From: Aquipluma nitroreducens
Lineage (GTDB): Bacteria; Bacteroidota; Bacteroidia; Bacteroidales; Prolixibacteraceae
Direction: 5' to 3'
DNA length: 64,000 bases
Assembly (NCBI RefSeq): GCF_009689585.1
Contig: NZ_AP018694.1
Coordinates: 62,001-126,000 of the forward strand
Shown here piece by piece: positions 18,532 through 28,716 of the stretch; the first letter of the stretch is position 1, and each line of letters begins with the position of its first letter. Under the pieces are notes generated by a model. That model worked only from the letters and a program-made list of their open reading frames with translations, did not search any database and had not been told where the DNA came from. A program made the position numbers and the translations under genes.

Positions 18532-19066
18532 CAGACGAGCGATAAAAAGCTGCTTTGAAAGAATGGAAAAGGTAAGGATACTTAAATGAATCACGAACCT
18601 GATCTTTCGGATCTTCGGATTCGCGTTCCGTAAAAGCTGAAGTTTGAACCGAAACATTCCATGTCAGGTTCATCAGCAGACATATGTTCGCAAAACGTTC
18701 ACTAAAATGTTGATTCAGGAAAAGCAGGAGATAATGAAGAACCTCGGTTTATTCATTGTCGAACTGAAAACGAAAAGATCTCCGTATCTGTAGTAGTTTT
18801 TCACCAATCATCGGATTGAAAAAAACGATGAACAAAAAGGTGGCTTAAATGGGACTTCGTTCGGGAAGACAATTTCACGAAAGCGTCGAACGAACCGCTA
18901 GAATGTAGAACTGTAACAAGTTTTACAAGAAAGCTACAGGTTGTGAAAAATGGTTGGAGAAACCGGATGAAACAGCCAGCTCTAATAACCGTAGTCTGGC
19001 ACTAAGGAAAACCTTCGGGTAATCTGAAAGTGAATGGGAACTTTCCTCAACGGAATGTTCCCATTC
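18532..19066 (+). ncRNA. Candidate structured non-coding RNA (or decayed gene)
   Basis: This stretch of about 535 bp has no intact ORF but many local helices on the plus strand. They include a GGATC-TTCG-GATTC hairpin (18609-18622) and ACC-TTCG-GGT (19011-19020), both closing on the stable cUUCGg tetraloop; CGTTCG/CGAACG within 18855-18895; GGTT/AACC at 18952-18964; GCCAG/CTGGC at 18975-19000; and a terminal 10-bp hairpin. It lies between a promoter-like site and that terminator-like hairpin. It lacks the RNase P GAGGAAAGTCC core and tmRNA hallmarks. The minus strand is open for about 82 codons (18503-18748) behind an in-frame stop, so a decayed gene is the alternative. Confidence 0.35.
19032..19066 (+). 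terminator. Strong hairpin ending the non-coding region
   Basis: GAATGGGAAC (19032-19041) pairs perfectly with GTTCCCATTC (19057-19066). After one mismatch, an inner TTCC/GGAA helix closes a 5-nt loop. GTGTTTT follows. It fits a terminator for the upstream transcript, 61 bp before the -7 element of the next gene. Confidence 0.5.
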
Positions 19067-19126
19067 GTGTTTTAAGTCGGGCGTGCATTTGGCGGTTTAT
19101 ATCATTTTTTTCGCATTTAATTTTAC

Positions 19127-19134
19127 TACTTTTG
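19127..19134 (+). promoter_or_regulatory. -7 promoter element TACTTTTG
   Basis: Exact TAnnTTTG match 22 bp upstream of the GTG start at 19157, identical to the element at 15862. No clear -33 element was seen. Confidence 0.5.
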
Positions 19135-19156
19135 TCGCATCGATAAAATTCAGATA

Positions 19157-20155
19157 GTGGAAAAAGACAATATAGAACAGGTTTTCGGGAAGTTTGCTGA
19201 ATTAAATGTATTGGTGCTTGGTGATGCGATGGTTGACAGTTATTTATGGGGAAAAGTCGACCGCATTTCTCCTGAGGCTCCCATTCCGATTGTAACTGTT
19301 ACCAAACAGGAAAATAGATTGGGAGGCGCCGGAAATGTATCTCTTAACATTCAGGCTCTTGGTGCAACTCCAATTCTCGTATCAATTATTGGTAACGACG
19401 AAAAAGGTCGGACATTTTCTGAACTAATGGACGAAAACCATTTATCCAGTGAAGGAATTTTCGTTGATGAATCGCGAATGACAACTGTTAAGACCAGAAT
19501 TATCAGCGGAGGACAACAGATTTCGAGGGTTGATCAGGAAATTTCAACTTTTATTAATACTGAATTTGAAAAGGAAGTTTTTGAAAAAATTAAAGAGATA
19601 ATTGATCAAAAACAGATTCACATTATCATTTTTGTTGATTACGACAAAGGACTCATTACTCCCGGATTAATTAAAAATGTTATCGATCTGGCAAAGTCCA
19701 AAAAGATACTTACCGTAGCCGATCCGAAGAGGAGGAATTTTAATAACTATGAAGGTGTTGATCTTTTTAAACCAAACTTTAAAGAATTTAAAGAAGGGTT
19801 GAAGCTTGAAATCGAGAAGACCGATATGAATGAATTGAAAACGGTATCCGAAAACTTCAAAAAAGAAAAACAAATTGGATTACTCTTTATAACACTATCA
19901 GAGCTTGGAGTTTTTCTGACCAATGGAGTAAAGCAGAATTACTATCCGGCCGAAATCCGCGACATCGCTGATGTTTCGGGAGCTGGAGATACAGTTGTTG
20001 CTGCCGCAAGCCTTTGTTTAGCGGCCGGATTATCAATTCCATTCATGGCTCAACTCTCTAATCTGGCAGGCGGATTAGTTTGCGAAAAACTGGGAGTTGT
20101 GCCTATTGATTTAAAACAGTTGAAAAAAGAGGCAAAAAAAATACAGTTAACCTGA
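19157..20155 (+). CDS. PfkB-type sugar kinase, RfaE1-like (heptose-7-phosphate kinase domain)
   Basis: A 332-residue ribokinase/PfkB-fold enzyme. The N-terminal substrate region GDAMVDSYLWGKVDRISPEAPIP and the glycine-rich GGAGNVSLNIQALG closely resemble the kinase half of HldE/RfaE. The C-terminal PfkB signature DVSGAGDTVVAAASLCLAAG supplies the catalytic Asp and anion hole. RfaE1 phosphorylates heptose 7-phosphate at C1 in ADP-heptose synthesis for LPS; the nucleotidyltransferase half (RfaE2) is absent, as is common where the two are separate. The start codon is GTG at 19157, placed by the fit to the family N-terminus. Other PfkB sugar kinases are possible but less likely. Confidence 0.85.
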   Translation: MEKDNIEQVFGKFAELNVLVLGDAMVDSYLWGKVDRISPEAPIPIVTVTKQENRLGGAGNVSLNIQALGATPILVSIIGNDEKGRTFSELMDENHLSSEGIFVDESRMTTVKTRIISGGQQISRVDQEISTFINTEFEKEVFEKIKEIIDQKQIHIIIFVDYDKGLITPGLIKNVIDLAKSKKILTVADPKRRNFNNYEGVDLFKPNFKEFKEGLKLEIEKTDMNELKTVSENFKKEKQIGLLFITLSELGVFLTNGVKQNYYPAEIRDIADVSGAGDTVVAAASLCLAAGLSIPFMAQLSNLAGGLVCEKLGVVPIDLKQLKKEAKKIQLT

Positions 20156-20372
20156 TACATAGTTGTTGTGTTTGGCGAAATTTCAGAAAAGTACCATCTG
20201 CTGAAAATCAGGTTAAACAGGCTTGATTTACGACCACTGATATGAATCAGAAATATATAGGAAAATGTTTTTATTACAAATCACAAAGAGCTAATGATCT
20301 GTATTCCAAACACACACAACACAATTAAGTTTAATTAATAAATTCACTCAACCTGTTTATACTTTTAAATAT

Positions 20373-20380
20373 TAACTTTG
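20373..20380 (+). promoter_or_regulatory. -7 promoter element of the parAB operon
   Basis: TAACTTTG exactly matches TAnnTTTG, 27 bp before the ATG of parA. The 252-bp gap after the sugar kinase shows no other clear feature; no parS-like palindrome was spotted by eye. Confidence 0.5.
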
Positions 20381-20407
20381 GAACTTACCAAATAAGTAAT
20401 TTTTTAT

Positions 20408-21208
20408 ATGGGAAAAGTAATTGCACTTGCTAACCAAAAGGGAGGAGTCGGAAAAACCACAACCGCGATAAATCTGGCAGCAAGTCTGGCCGTTTTAGAA
20501 TATAAGGTTTTAATCATTGATGCTGATCCACAGGCGAACGCCACCTCGGGCGTTGGTTTCGATGTGAAAAATGTAAAAACCAGCATCTATGAATGTATTG
20601 TTGATGAACTCGATCCACGAAAAATAATTTTAAATACAGAAATTCCAGGATTAGACCTCATTCCTTCACACATTGACTTGGTTGGTGCTGAAATTGAAAT
20701 GCTGAATCTGCCTAACCGAGAAAAGGTATTGAGACATGTTATCGAAAAAATAAGAGATGAGTACGATTTTATCCTTATTGATTGTTCTCCTTCATTAGGT
20801 CTTATTACAGTAAATTCCCTAACTGCAGCCGATTCGGTTATCATTCCGGTACAATGCGAGTATTTTGCATTGGAGGGTCTTGGTAAGTTATTAAATACAA
20901 TCAAAATTATTCAGACCAAACTACATCCTGATCTGGAGATCGAGGGATTTCTTCTTACGATGTTCGATTCACGGTTGAACTTATCGAATCAGGTAATGGA
21001 AGAAGTGAAAAAGCACTTTCAGGAGATGGTATTTGAATCTGTCATTTCTCGAAATATTAAATTGAGTGAAGCTCCAAGCTACGGACAACCAGCAATTCTG
21101 TATGATGCAACATCAAAAGGAGCTGCCAGTTATATGAACCTTGCCCGCGAGCTTTTGCAAAACAATGGGATGACAAAACTTAAGAATTCAGAAAAAATTA
21201 TTGAATAA
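20408..21208 (+). CDS. parA: Chromosome-partitioning ATPase ParA/Soj
   Basis: A 266-residue P-loop ATPase. The deviant Walker A motif KGGVGKTTTAINLA is at residues about 10-23, with the signature lysine at its start; the A' motif is IIDADPQANAT, and Walker B is FILIDCSPSLG. The length and the motif FALEGLGKLLNTI fit chromosomal ParA/Soj rather than plasmid ParA with an HTH extension. ATP-bound ParA dimers on the nucleoid are moved by ParB-parS complexes to segregate origins. It is the first gene of parA-parB-DUF5683-mltD, an order typical of Bacteroidota. Confidence 0.96.
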   Translation: MGKVIALANQKGGVGKTTTAINLAASLAVLEYKVLIIDADPQANATSGVGFDVKNVKTSIYECIVDELDPRKIILNTEIPGLDLIPSHIDLVGAEIEMLNLPNREKVLRHVIEKIRDEYDFILIDCSPSLGLITVNSLTAADSVIIPVQCEYFALEGLGKLLNTIKIIQTKLHPDLEIEGFLLTMFDSRLNLSNQVMEEVKKHFQEMVFESVISRNIKLSEAPSYGQPAILYDATSKGAASYMNLARELLQNNGMTKLKNSEKIIE

Positions 21209-21220
21209 GACTTTTTGACT

Positions 21221-22105
21221 ATGGCAAAAAAGAGCGCATTAGGAAGAGGTTTGGGTTCGTTGATTGAAGGTGCAAACGATGATCCTGTAAAAGAAGCAGG
21301 TTCTTCAATCAATGAAATCGAGATTTCTAAAATTATTGCAAACCCGTTTCAACCCCGGACTAAGTTTGACGAAGAAGCATTAAATGAATTAGCCACCTCG
21401 ATTAAAGAAATCGGGATCATTCAACCGATCACTCTTCGGAAGATTGATGACGACCAATATCAGATTATTGCTGGCGAGCGGAGGTTCAGAGCCTCGAAAA
21501 TTGCCGGATTGACAACCATTCCTGCATATGTCAGAACTGCCGATGACGAAGCGATGCTTGAAATGGCTCTTGTTGAGAACATCCAACGCGAAGATCTTGA
21601 TGCCATTGAAATTGCGATAAGTTATCAGCGTTTGATTGATGAATGCAAACTGACCCAGGAAAATCTGAGCGACAGGGTTGGCAAAAAAAGATCAACCGTT
21701 ACAAATTATCTTCGGTTGCTAAAACTACCTGCCCGCATTCAAAAAGGAATCGTTGAAAAAACAGTTTCCATGGGTCACGCCAGAGCTTTGGTAAATATCA
21801 AAGATTCGGAAATGCAATTGATGATCTACGACGAGATTATTAAAAACGAATTTTCGGTTCGTCGTGTCGAAGAAATTGTAAGAAACTACAACGAAGACAA
21901 CAATAGTTTCCAACCTGCGGAAAAGAAAAAAAGTCCGAAATTTCCAACAGAATATCAAGATCTACACAATCACCTTAGCAAACATTTTCAATCGAAGATT
22001 GACTTCAGGATGGATCAAACCGGGAAAGGCAAGATTATTATTCCTTTTGGTTCGACCAAAGATTTGGAGCGCATATTAGGAATCCTTGATCAATTAGATG
22101 CTTAG
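21221..22105 (+). CDS. parB: Chromosome-partitioning protein ParB/Spo0J
   Basis: A 294-residue ParB. It has the N-terminal ParA-contact motif (LGRGLGSLI), the ParB/Srx CTP-binding domain with GERRFRASKIAGL and NPFQPR, a helix-turn-helix (LSDRVGKKRSTVTNYLRLL) and a C-terminal dimerisation segment. It binds parS and slides as a CTP-dependent clamp. The ATG at 21221 is preferred over the in-frame TTG at 21215 because MAKKSALGRGLGSL is the usual N-terminus. It starts 12 bp after parA and overlaps the next gene by 8 bp. Confidence 0.96.
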   Translation: MAKKSALGRGLGSLIEGANDDPVKEAGSSINEIEISKIIANPFQPRTKFDEEALNELATSIKEIGIIQPITLRKIDDDQYQIIAGERRFRASKIAGLTTIPAYVRTADDEAMLEMALVENIQREDLDAIEIAISYQRLIDECKLTQENLSDRVGKKRSTVTNYLRLLKLPARIQKGIVEKTVSMGHARALVNIKDSEMQLMIYDEIIKNEFSVRRVEEIVRNYNEDNNSFQPAEKKKSPKFPTEYQDLHNHLSKHFQSKIDFRMDQTGKGKIIIPFGSTKDLERILGILDQLDA

Positions 22106-22718
22106 AAAAAAAAATATTTTGACATTAAGCCGGTCTGCGATCTGGTTACTTTTAATCCTGTTTTTTGGAACAGGATTTTCTGCCTTTAGCCAGAAAACAG
22201 AGGTCGATTCGATCAAAATAAAAAAGGAAGTAGTTGTCCATTCACCCCGAAAGGCCACTATTTATTCGGCTGTATTGCCCGGACTAGGCCAGATTTACAA
22301 CCGAAAATACTGGAAGTTACCTATTGTTTACGGAGGTTTTGTAACTTTAGGATACTTTATTAACTTTAACAACGAACTATACGTCAAATACAAACAAGCA
22401 TATTCTGACATCCTGGATACTGATCCGAATACAAATTCGTTTAAAGATCTGGGTGTGAATCCAAGCTTATATGAATCTGATAAAATAACACAGTTCACTG
22501 AAAGATTAAGGATAGCAAAAGACGGATCAAGGCGTAACAGAGATTTGGTAGTCATTTTCACCGCTGCTTTTTACGCATTAAATATCATTGATGCAAGTGT
22601 TGATGCCAACTTCTTTAATTTCGACATGGGTGACGACTTAACTATCAATTGGGTTCCGGGTCCTGTTATTTGCATGGATCAGAAAGGGATCGGATTTCAT
22701 TGTAAAATCACATTTTAA
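22098..22718 (+). CDS. DUF5683 membrane/envelope protein
   Basis: A 206-residue protein whose start overlaps the parB stop by 8 bp (ATGCTTAG), which implies translational coupling. An N-terminal signal or anchor (about residues 12-30, ending SAFSQK) is followed by the DUF5683 core RKATIYSAVLPGLGQIYNRKYWKLPIVYGG with further hydrophobic stretches. The family is characteristic of Bacteroidota, has no established function, and usually sits right here behind parAB. An envelope role is inferred from the signal and the neighbouring lytic transglycosylase. Confidence 0.85.
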   Translation: MLRKKNILTLSRSAIWLLLILFFGTGFSAFSQKTEVDSIKIKKEVVVHSPRKATIYSAVLPGLGQIYNRKYWKLPIVYGGFVTLGYFINFNNELYVKYKQAYSDILDTDPNTNSFKDLGVNPSLYESDKITQFTERLRIAKDGSRRNRDLVVIFTAAFYALNIIDASVDANFFNFDMGDDLTINWVPGPVICMDQKGIGFHCKITF

Positions 22719-22728
22719 CTAAAAGCTT

Positions 22729-24441
22729 ATGAGGATATTAAAACTGACAGTAGTCTTACTAACAATTGCCGGACTCAATTCTTTTGCCTCCGGACTAAGG
22801 AAAGATAACCCTAAAAAAGCATGTACAATAAATATAAGCGCGCTTGACACTTTGAGTGGGTATGAAAAATATTATTCGATTCCTGACGAAACGATGAAAA
22901 AGATATTTTCAGACAAACTTGACAGCATGCTGAGCAGCTGGTATGTACAGAATGCATTCCTTCTTGATAGTACAGAACTGGCAGAAGCCGATACCCTCAA
23001 ACAAACACTACCCGACTCTATTTATATCCAACGTTTACAATCGATGCAATCGGCTGTAAGCTTATCGTTTAACAATACGGTTAAGAGCTTTATTACCATG
23101 TATACAGTTCGGAAACCGAAACAGGTGGCTGTAATGCTTGGACTTGCCAATTACTATTTTCCCATGTTCGAAGAAGCTTTGGCTAAGTATGATCTGCCAA
23201 TGGAATTAAAATACCTTCCTATTATTGAATCAGCATTAAATCCGGGGGCAAATTCGGTTGCAAGTGCCGTTGGGTTGTGGCAGTTCATGTACTCAACCGG
23301 AAAAATGTATAAACTCGAAATCAGCACATTTGTTGACGAACGTCGGGATCCTTTAAAAGCAACTGATGCCGCTGCCAGATATTTGAGAGACTTATACAAC
23401 ATTTATCAGGACTGGCATCTGGTTATTGCAGCATACAATTGTGGCCCTGGCAACGTAAACAAGGCCATAAAACGCAGTGGAGATGCCAAAGATTACTGGA
23501 AGATTTATTACCGGTTACCTAAGGAGACTCGTGGATATGTACCAGCATTCATTGCTGCCAACTATGTAATGAATTTTTATCAGAGTCACAACATTTTGCC
23601 AAAATCGCCTGATTTCCCAATCATTACCGATACGTTAATGGTCAATGACTATTTGCATTTCAACCAGATTTCAGAAATAATTGGAATACCAGTTGAGCAA
23701 ATTCGCTGTTTGAATCCGCAATATCGACGAGATATTATCCCGGCCAGCAAAGACAAGTCATATAGTCTGGTTTTACCTCAGGATCAAATTTCAGCTTATC
23801 TTGAAAACGAAGCAATCATTCATGATCACCGCCGCACCGAATTCTTCCCGAACAATCAAATAATTAATCCGCAAAATAATTTTGCAAGTCATGGCCCTGG
23901 AGATATAAAAGGCCGAGATAAAGTCATTTATACAGTAAAATCAGGTGATAATCTCGGCTTGATTGCCGCATGGTTTAGAGTTCGAAGCTCTGACCTGAAA
24001 TATTGGAATAACATTCATAAAAACTTCATTAAGGCCGGTCAAAAACTAGCGGTCTATGTTCCTGAAGGACATGGAGAACACTACAGCAAGCTCAATAAAA
24101 AGAGCTTTTCTGAAAAACAAAAATCGCTGAATGAAAAACCAACGGTCAGTTCAACTCAAAATTTAGCCAGTGCTGCTAAAAAACAATCTACAGAAACCAA
24201 ATCTGCTGAAAAAACCACTACCCAATCAACGGTGAAAAGTTCATCTGTTGAAAAAAACAATGAGCAAACCGTAGAAAAGGGTGAATTTGTTTATTATAAA
24301 GTACGTAAAGGAGATAACTTCTGGTCGATTGCCAAGAAGTTTCCAGGAGTTTCAAACGATGACATCATGAAACTCAACAACATTACACAAGCGAATAGTT
24401 TGAGGGTTGGTCAGGTTTTAAAAATACTTCCAAAGGCATAA
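22729..24441 (+). CDS. mltD: Membrane-bound lytic murein transglycosylase D-like, two LysM domains
   Basis: A 570-residue exported muramidase. A signal peptide (residues 1-20) precedes an SLT domain with catalytic Glu167 in LPIIESALNPGANS, followed by AVGLWQFMYSTGKMY and AYNCGPGNVNKAI. Two LysM peptidoglycan-binding repeats lie at about 400-450 (YTVKSGDNLGLIAAWF) and 522-568 (YKVRKGDNFWSIAKKF), joined by a Ser/Thr/Lys-rich linker. It cleaves the MurNAc-GlcNAc bond with formation of anhydroMurNAc. No lipobox is evident, unlike E. coli MltD. It is the last gene of the parAB operon and is followed by a strong hairpin. Confidence 0.93.
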   Translation: MRILKLTVVLLTIAGLNSFASGLRKDNPKKACTINISALDTLSGYEKYYSIPDETMKKIFSDKLDSMLSSWYVQNAFLLDSTELAEADTLKQTLPDSIYIQRLQSMQSAVSLSFNNTVKSFITMYTVRKPKQVAVMLGLANYYFPMFEEALAKYDLPMELKYLPIIESALNPGANSVASAVGLWQFMYSTGKMYKLEISTFVDERRDPLKATDAAARYLRDLYNIYQDWHLVIAAYNCGPGNVNKAIKRSGDAKDYWKIYYRLPKETRGYVPAFIAANYVMNFYQSHNILPKSPDFPIITDTLMVNDYLHFNQISEIIGIPVEQIRCLNPQYRRDIIPASKDKSYSLVLPQDQISAYLENEAIIHDHRRTEFFPNNQIINPQNNFASHGPGDIKGRDKVIYTVKSGDNLGLIAAWFRVRSSDLKYWNNIHKNFIKAGQKLAVYVPEGHGEHYSKLNKKSFSEKQKSLNEKPTVSSTQNLASAAKKQSTETKSAEKTTTQSTVKSSSVEKNNEQTVEKGEFVYYKVRKGDNFWSIAKKFPGVSNDDIMKLNNITQANSLRVGQVLKILPKA

Positions 24442-24469
24442 TCCATCTCCCATTCACGGTCACAATACC

Positions 24470-24519
24470 ATTAAGCCGTACATCTGATTCAATAATGCGA
24501 ATTAGATGTACGGCTTAAT
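24470..24519. terminator. Bidirectional terminator between mltD and the thermonuclease gene
   Basis: A long inverted repeat: ATTAAGCCGTACATCT (24470-24485) pairs perfectly with the arm ending at 24519, and GATTC/GAATT extends the stem with one mismatch. It sits between convergent genes and is flanked by A/T on both sides. Confidence 0.8.
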
Positions 24520-24561
24520 TGTTATCGGGAATTTGTATCAGAGTGACTTAAAATAGCCTAA

Positions 24562-24960
24562 CTAGATCATATATTTCTTTGCTAAACCTTTTGCAATAAG
24601 AATATCATTCAAACAATAATAATCGTCTATACTTCTTATATCCTCCAATCCGGTTAAAATGTTCTGATCAATCTGAATAAAAATCAATGCCAGATAACGT
24701 CCGTATTTTTCCTTTTTGTCTTTAATCGTCTCAATAATGACCTGACTATTTTCTTTCAGATTTTGTTTCACAAATTCAGAAGACTGATTTCCAAGCTCCC
24801 ATTCCGGAGATCCTTTCTTTACTCCATACACTTCAGGAGTGTCGATACCATAAAGTCTTATTTTTTCGTTGTGAACCCAGGCCGAAAGACCTAAATCAAT
24901 GTCGATTTCAATGGTATCGCCATCGACTACTTTCCGAATGACAGCATTGTATTGATACAT
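24562..24960 (-). CDS. Thermonuclease-family (SNase-like) protein, no signal peptide
   Basis: A 132-residue SNc domain that fills the whole protein. The core shows the calcium site VVDGDTIEIDIDLG, the first catalytic Arg in IRLYGIDTPE, a Glu in the SPEWELGNQ/SSEFVK region and the second Arg in KYGRYLALIF. Staphylococcal nuclease relatives cleave DNA and RNA with Ca2+. Most bacterial members carry a signal peptide, whereas this one starts directly at the beta-barrel (MYQYNAVIRKVVDGD), so it would be cytoplasmic, as in phage or plasmid versions. It is a lone gene between two terminators. Confidence 0.85.
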   Translation of the reverse strand: MYQYNAVIRKVVDGDTIEIDIDLGLSAWVHNEKIRLYGIDTPEVYGVKKGSPEWELGNQSSEFVKQNLKENSQVIIETIKDKKEKYGRYLALIFIQIDQNILTGLEDIRSIDDYYCLNDILIAKGLAKKYMI

Positions 24961-24997
24961 GATTTTATGTTGTTAGTTTACAAACAACAAGTTACAA

Positions 24998-25023
24998 AAA
25001 ATGCTGCCCGGAAGCAGCATTTT
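24998..25023 (-). terminator. Rho-independent terminator of yidC
   Basis: Stem ATGCTGC/GCAGCAT (25001-25007 and 25014-25020), extended by AAA/TTT, with loop CCGGAA. On the minus strand it is followed by a run of T. It lies 21 bp past the yidC stop. Confidence 0.85.
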
Positions 25024-25044
25024 ATTGAAATTATTTTCGAGGTT

Positions 25045-26970
25045 TTATTTTCGAGGTTTTACGCCCTGCTGTTTCGACATTTCCTCCAGTTTCTGCTGAA
25101 ACTTAGACTTAACAACAGGCTTCTTCTTATTTATCATGATTTGAGCCCTGATTTTATCTTCATCAATCAGCATGCGGAAAACGTAAATTTGTCCGATAGT
25201 GAACACATTGGCCAGAAAATAATAATAGCTCAATCCTGAGGCATAACTATTCAGGATAAAGAGGAACATGACTGGCATAATGTACATCATGGTTTTCATT
25301 CCCGGCATAGCCTCTGTATTCTGAGTTTGCGAATTCATGTAGGTTGAGATGATCGTTGTAATCGTCATCAGCAAACAGAAAAGGCTGACATGGCTTCCGT
25401 AGAAAGGAATCGTAAATGGCATATTCCAAATTGAATCAAATGTCGATAAGTCGGTTGCCCATAAGAAACTTTGCTGACGCAATTCAATTGAAGTCGGAAA
25501 AAAGAAGAACATGGCAATCAGAACCGGGAATTGAAACAACATTGGCAAACAACCACCCATTGGATTCACTCCGGCTTTTTTATACAAAGCCATTGTAGCC
25601 TGTTGTTTTTCCATCGGTTTATCCTTGCCAAACTTGGCATTTATTTCGTCAATTTCAGGCTTTAAAGCCTTCATTTTGGCCTGAGAATGGTACGATTTAT
25701 AGGTAAACGGAAAGATCAATAGTTTTATGAATACTGTAAGCAGTAAAATAATAATACCGAAATTACTAATAAACCTTCTTAGGAAATTGAAAGTCGGAAT
25801 AATGATCCACTGATTAACCTGACGAACAACAACATAACCCAGGTTGATCTGTTTTTCCATCGAAAGATCATACTGTTTCAGTGTGGTGTAATGACTTGGC
25901 CCAAAATAGAACTTCATTTTAATGGTTTCCGAATCTTTACCTTCGTATGGTATGGCCACATCAGCATTAAATTTACCTACATAACGCGGATCTTCTTTGG
26001 TTAACTCTGTTTTAATGTCAACAGTTGGGAATGCATCATCGGCTATCAGCGTGGAAGCAAAAAACAACTGTTTGAAACTTACCCATTTGGTTTTCGTGCG
26101 CAAACTTTCGGTACCCGATTTACCGGTTGAAAGTTTTTCGACATCATCGTCCTGAAATTTGTAGTAAATGGTGGAGTAATTATCTTCTCCCATCTTCGAT
26201 TTTCTCTCCTGACGGGGAACATCAATTTTCCAGTTAAAATTCAGGTAGTTGGAGTTGGTTGTTATAACATTACTTAAATTCTTGGTATTCACCTCAAAAC
26301 CAACCAAATAAGAATTATAGCTCAAACTATATTTATATTCCAGATATTTGCCGTCGCCAGCCATTAACCGCATCGAAACAGTTTTCGAACTATTGGCGCC
26401 ACCAGTGTTAAACTTTTCCATACCCTCTCTGCCAATTTTAACTTCAGGGCCAGTTATAACCTGACTTGGAGTTGAATCGGATGGAACGAAATAAAACGAT
26501 TCGGTTTCGATACTACGGTTCTGCGCAAAGAAATTCATTCCGAATTTGCTGGTAGTTCCTTCAAAAAGGATCAGCGGTTTGCCCTCAAAAGTTTTGAAGT
26601 TTTTGAGCTCTACGGAATAAATCCGTCCTCCTTTATTCGATAAAGTCACTTTAACCAAGTTGTTTTCAATCGAATAAAACTTTTCTTTTCCGACTGAAGC
26701 TTCAGCAAAAACACCGAATTTTTCTTTTAGTACCTGGTTTGCTCCTGAAACCAAACTATCGGCATTTGTGCTTGCAGAAAGAACAGTCTGTGTTTCCTCC
26801 AATTTCTTTTCCGACAGAACTTTCTTTTCCTGATCAGCACGAACTAATGCAATTGAATCGCGCTGATGTTTGGCGGCGGCAAGCTGCTTTTCGGATGGCT
26901 TATTAAAATAACTGAACCCAATAAGAATTGAGAAAATCAGGACTGCACCTAATATCGTATTTCTATCCAT
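25045..26970 (-). CDS. yidC: Membrane protein insertase YidC
   Basis: A 641-residue YidC/Oxa1. One N-terminal membrane helix (MDRNTILGAVLIFSILIGF) is followed by a large periplasmic beta-domain (about residues 40-370) and the conserved five-helix insertase core, with FRRFISNFGIIILLLTVFIKLL, the KAGVNPMGGCLPMLFQFPVLIAM region and a final helix near SYYYFLANVF. The C-terminus is Lys/Arg-rich (KKKPVVKSKFQQKLEE...GVKPRK), which fits ribosome contact. It inserts membrane proteins alone or with SecYEG. The gene starts 12 bp after pyrG on the same strand, an arrangement common in Bacteroidota. Confidence 0.96.
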   Translation of the reverse strand: MDRNTILGAVLIFSILIGFSYFNKPSEKQLAAAKHQRDSIALVRADQEKKVLSEKKLEETQTVLSASTNADSLVSGANQVLKEKFGVFAEASVGKEKFYSIENNLVKVTLSNKGGRIYSVELKNFKTFEGKPLILFEGTTSKFGMNFFAQNRSIETESFYFVPSDSTPSQVITGPEVKIGREGMEKFNTGGANSSKTVSMRLMAGDGKYLEYKYSLSYNSYLVGFEVNTKNLSNVITTNSNYLNFNWKIDVPRQERKSKMGEDNYSTIYYKFQDDDVEKLSTGKSGTESLRTKTKWVSFKQLFFASTLIADDAFPTVDIKTELTKEDPRYVGKFNADVAIPYEGKDSETIKMKFYFGPSHYTTLKQYDLSMEKQINLGYVVVRQVNQWIIIPTFNFLRRFISNFGIIILLLTVFIKLLIFPFTYKSYHSQAKMKALKPEIDEINAKFGKDKPMEKQQATMALYKKAGVNPMGGCLPMLFQFPVLIAMFFFFPTSIELRQQSFLWATDLSTFDSIWNMPFTIPFYGSHVSLFCLLMTITTIISTYMNSQTQNTEAMPGMKTMMYIMPVMFLFILNSYASGLSYYYFLANVFTIGQIYVFRMLIDEDKIRAQIMINKKKPVVKSKFQQKLEEMSKQQGVKPRK

Positions 26971-26982
26971 ATAAAATAATAA

Positions 26983-28608
<1,626 letters not shown>

Positions 28609-28681
28609 TTAAAGCGAGCAAAGTTAATCAATAAAACTTACCTCTAAAAAATGTTATAAAATTTAATAAAGGGTTAACAAC

Positions 28682-28710
28682 AAAAAACCCGCTGAAGTAG
28701 CGGGCTTTTT
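28682..28710 (-). terminator. Rho-independent terminator of the DUF349 gene
   Basis: Stem CCCGC (28688-28692) / GCGGG (28700-28704) with a 7-nt loop, flanked by A6 and T5 tracts. It is read on the minus strand with a T-run after the hairpin, 6 bp past the DUF349 stop. Confidence 0.85.
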
Positions 28711-28716
28711 ATGAGG

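Noticed and set aside
18503-18844. Minus-strand frame open for 82 codons ending at 18500, with further open codons behind an in-frame stop at 18749-18751
   Set aside because: No recognisable domain, no good start codon, an internal stop, and a second frame needed further upstream. Kept only as the alternative explanation for the candidate RNA.
18532-19066. RNase P RNA or tmRNA as identity of the non-coding region
   Set aside because: The GAGGAAAGTCC core of RNase P and the tRNA-like 3' end and tag sequence of tmRNA are missing; a GAGGAAAGTTCC word on the minus strand lacks the rest of the conserved context.
20156-20407. Search for a parS site near parAB
   Set aside because: No TGTTTCACGTGAAACA-like palindrome was seen here or elsewhere in the window by eye.
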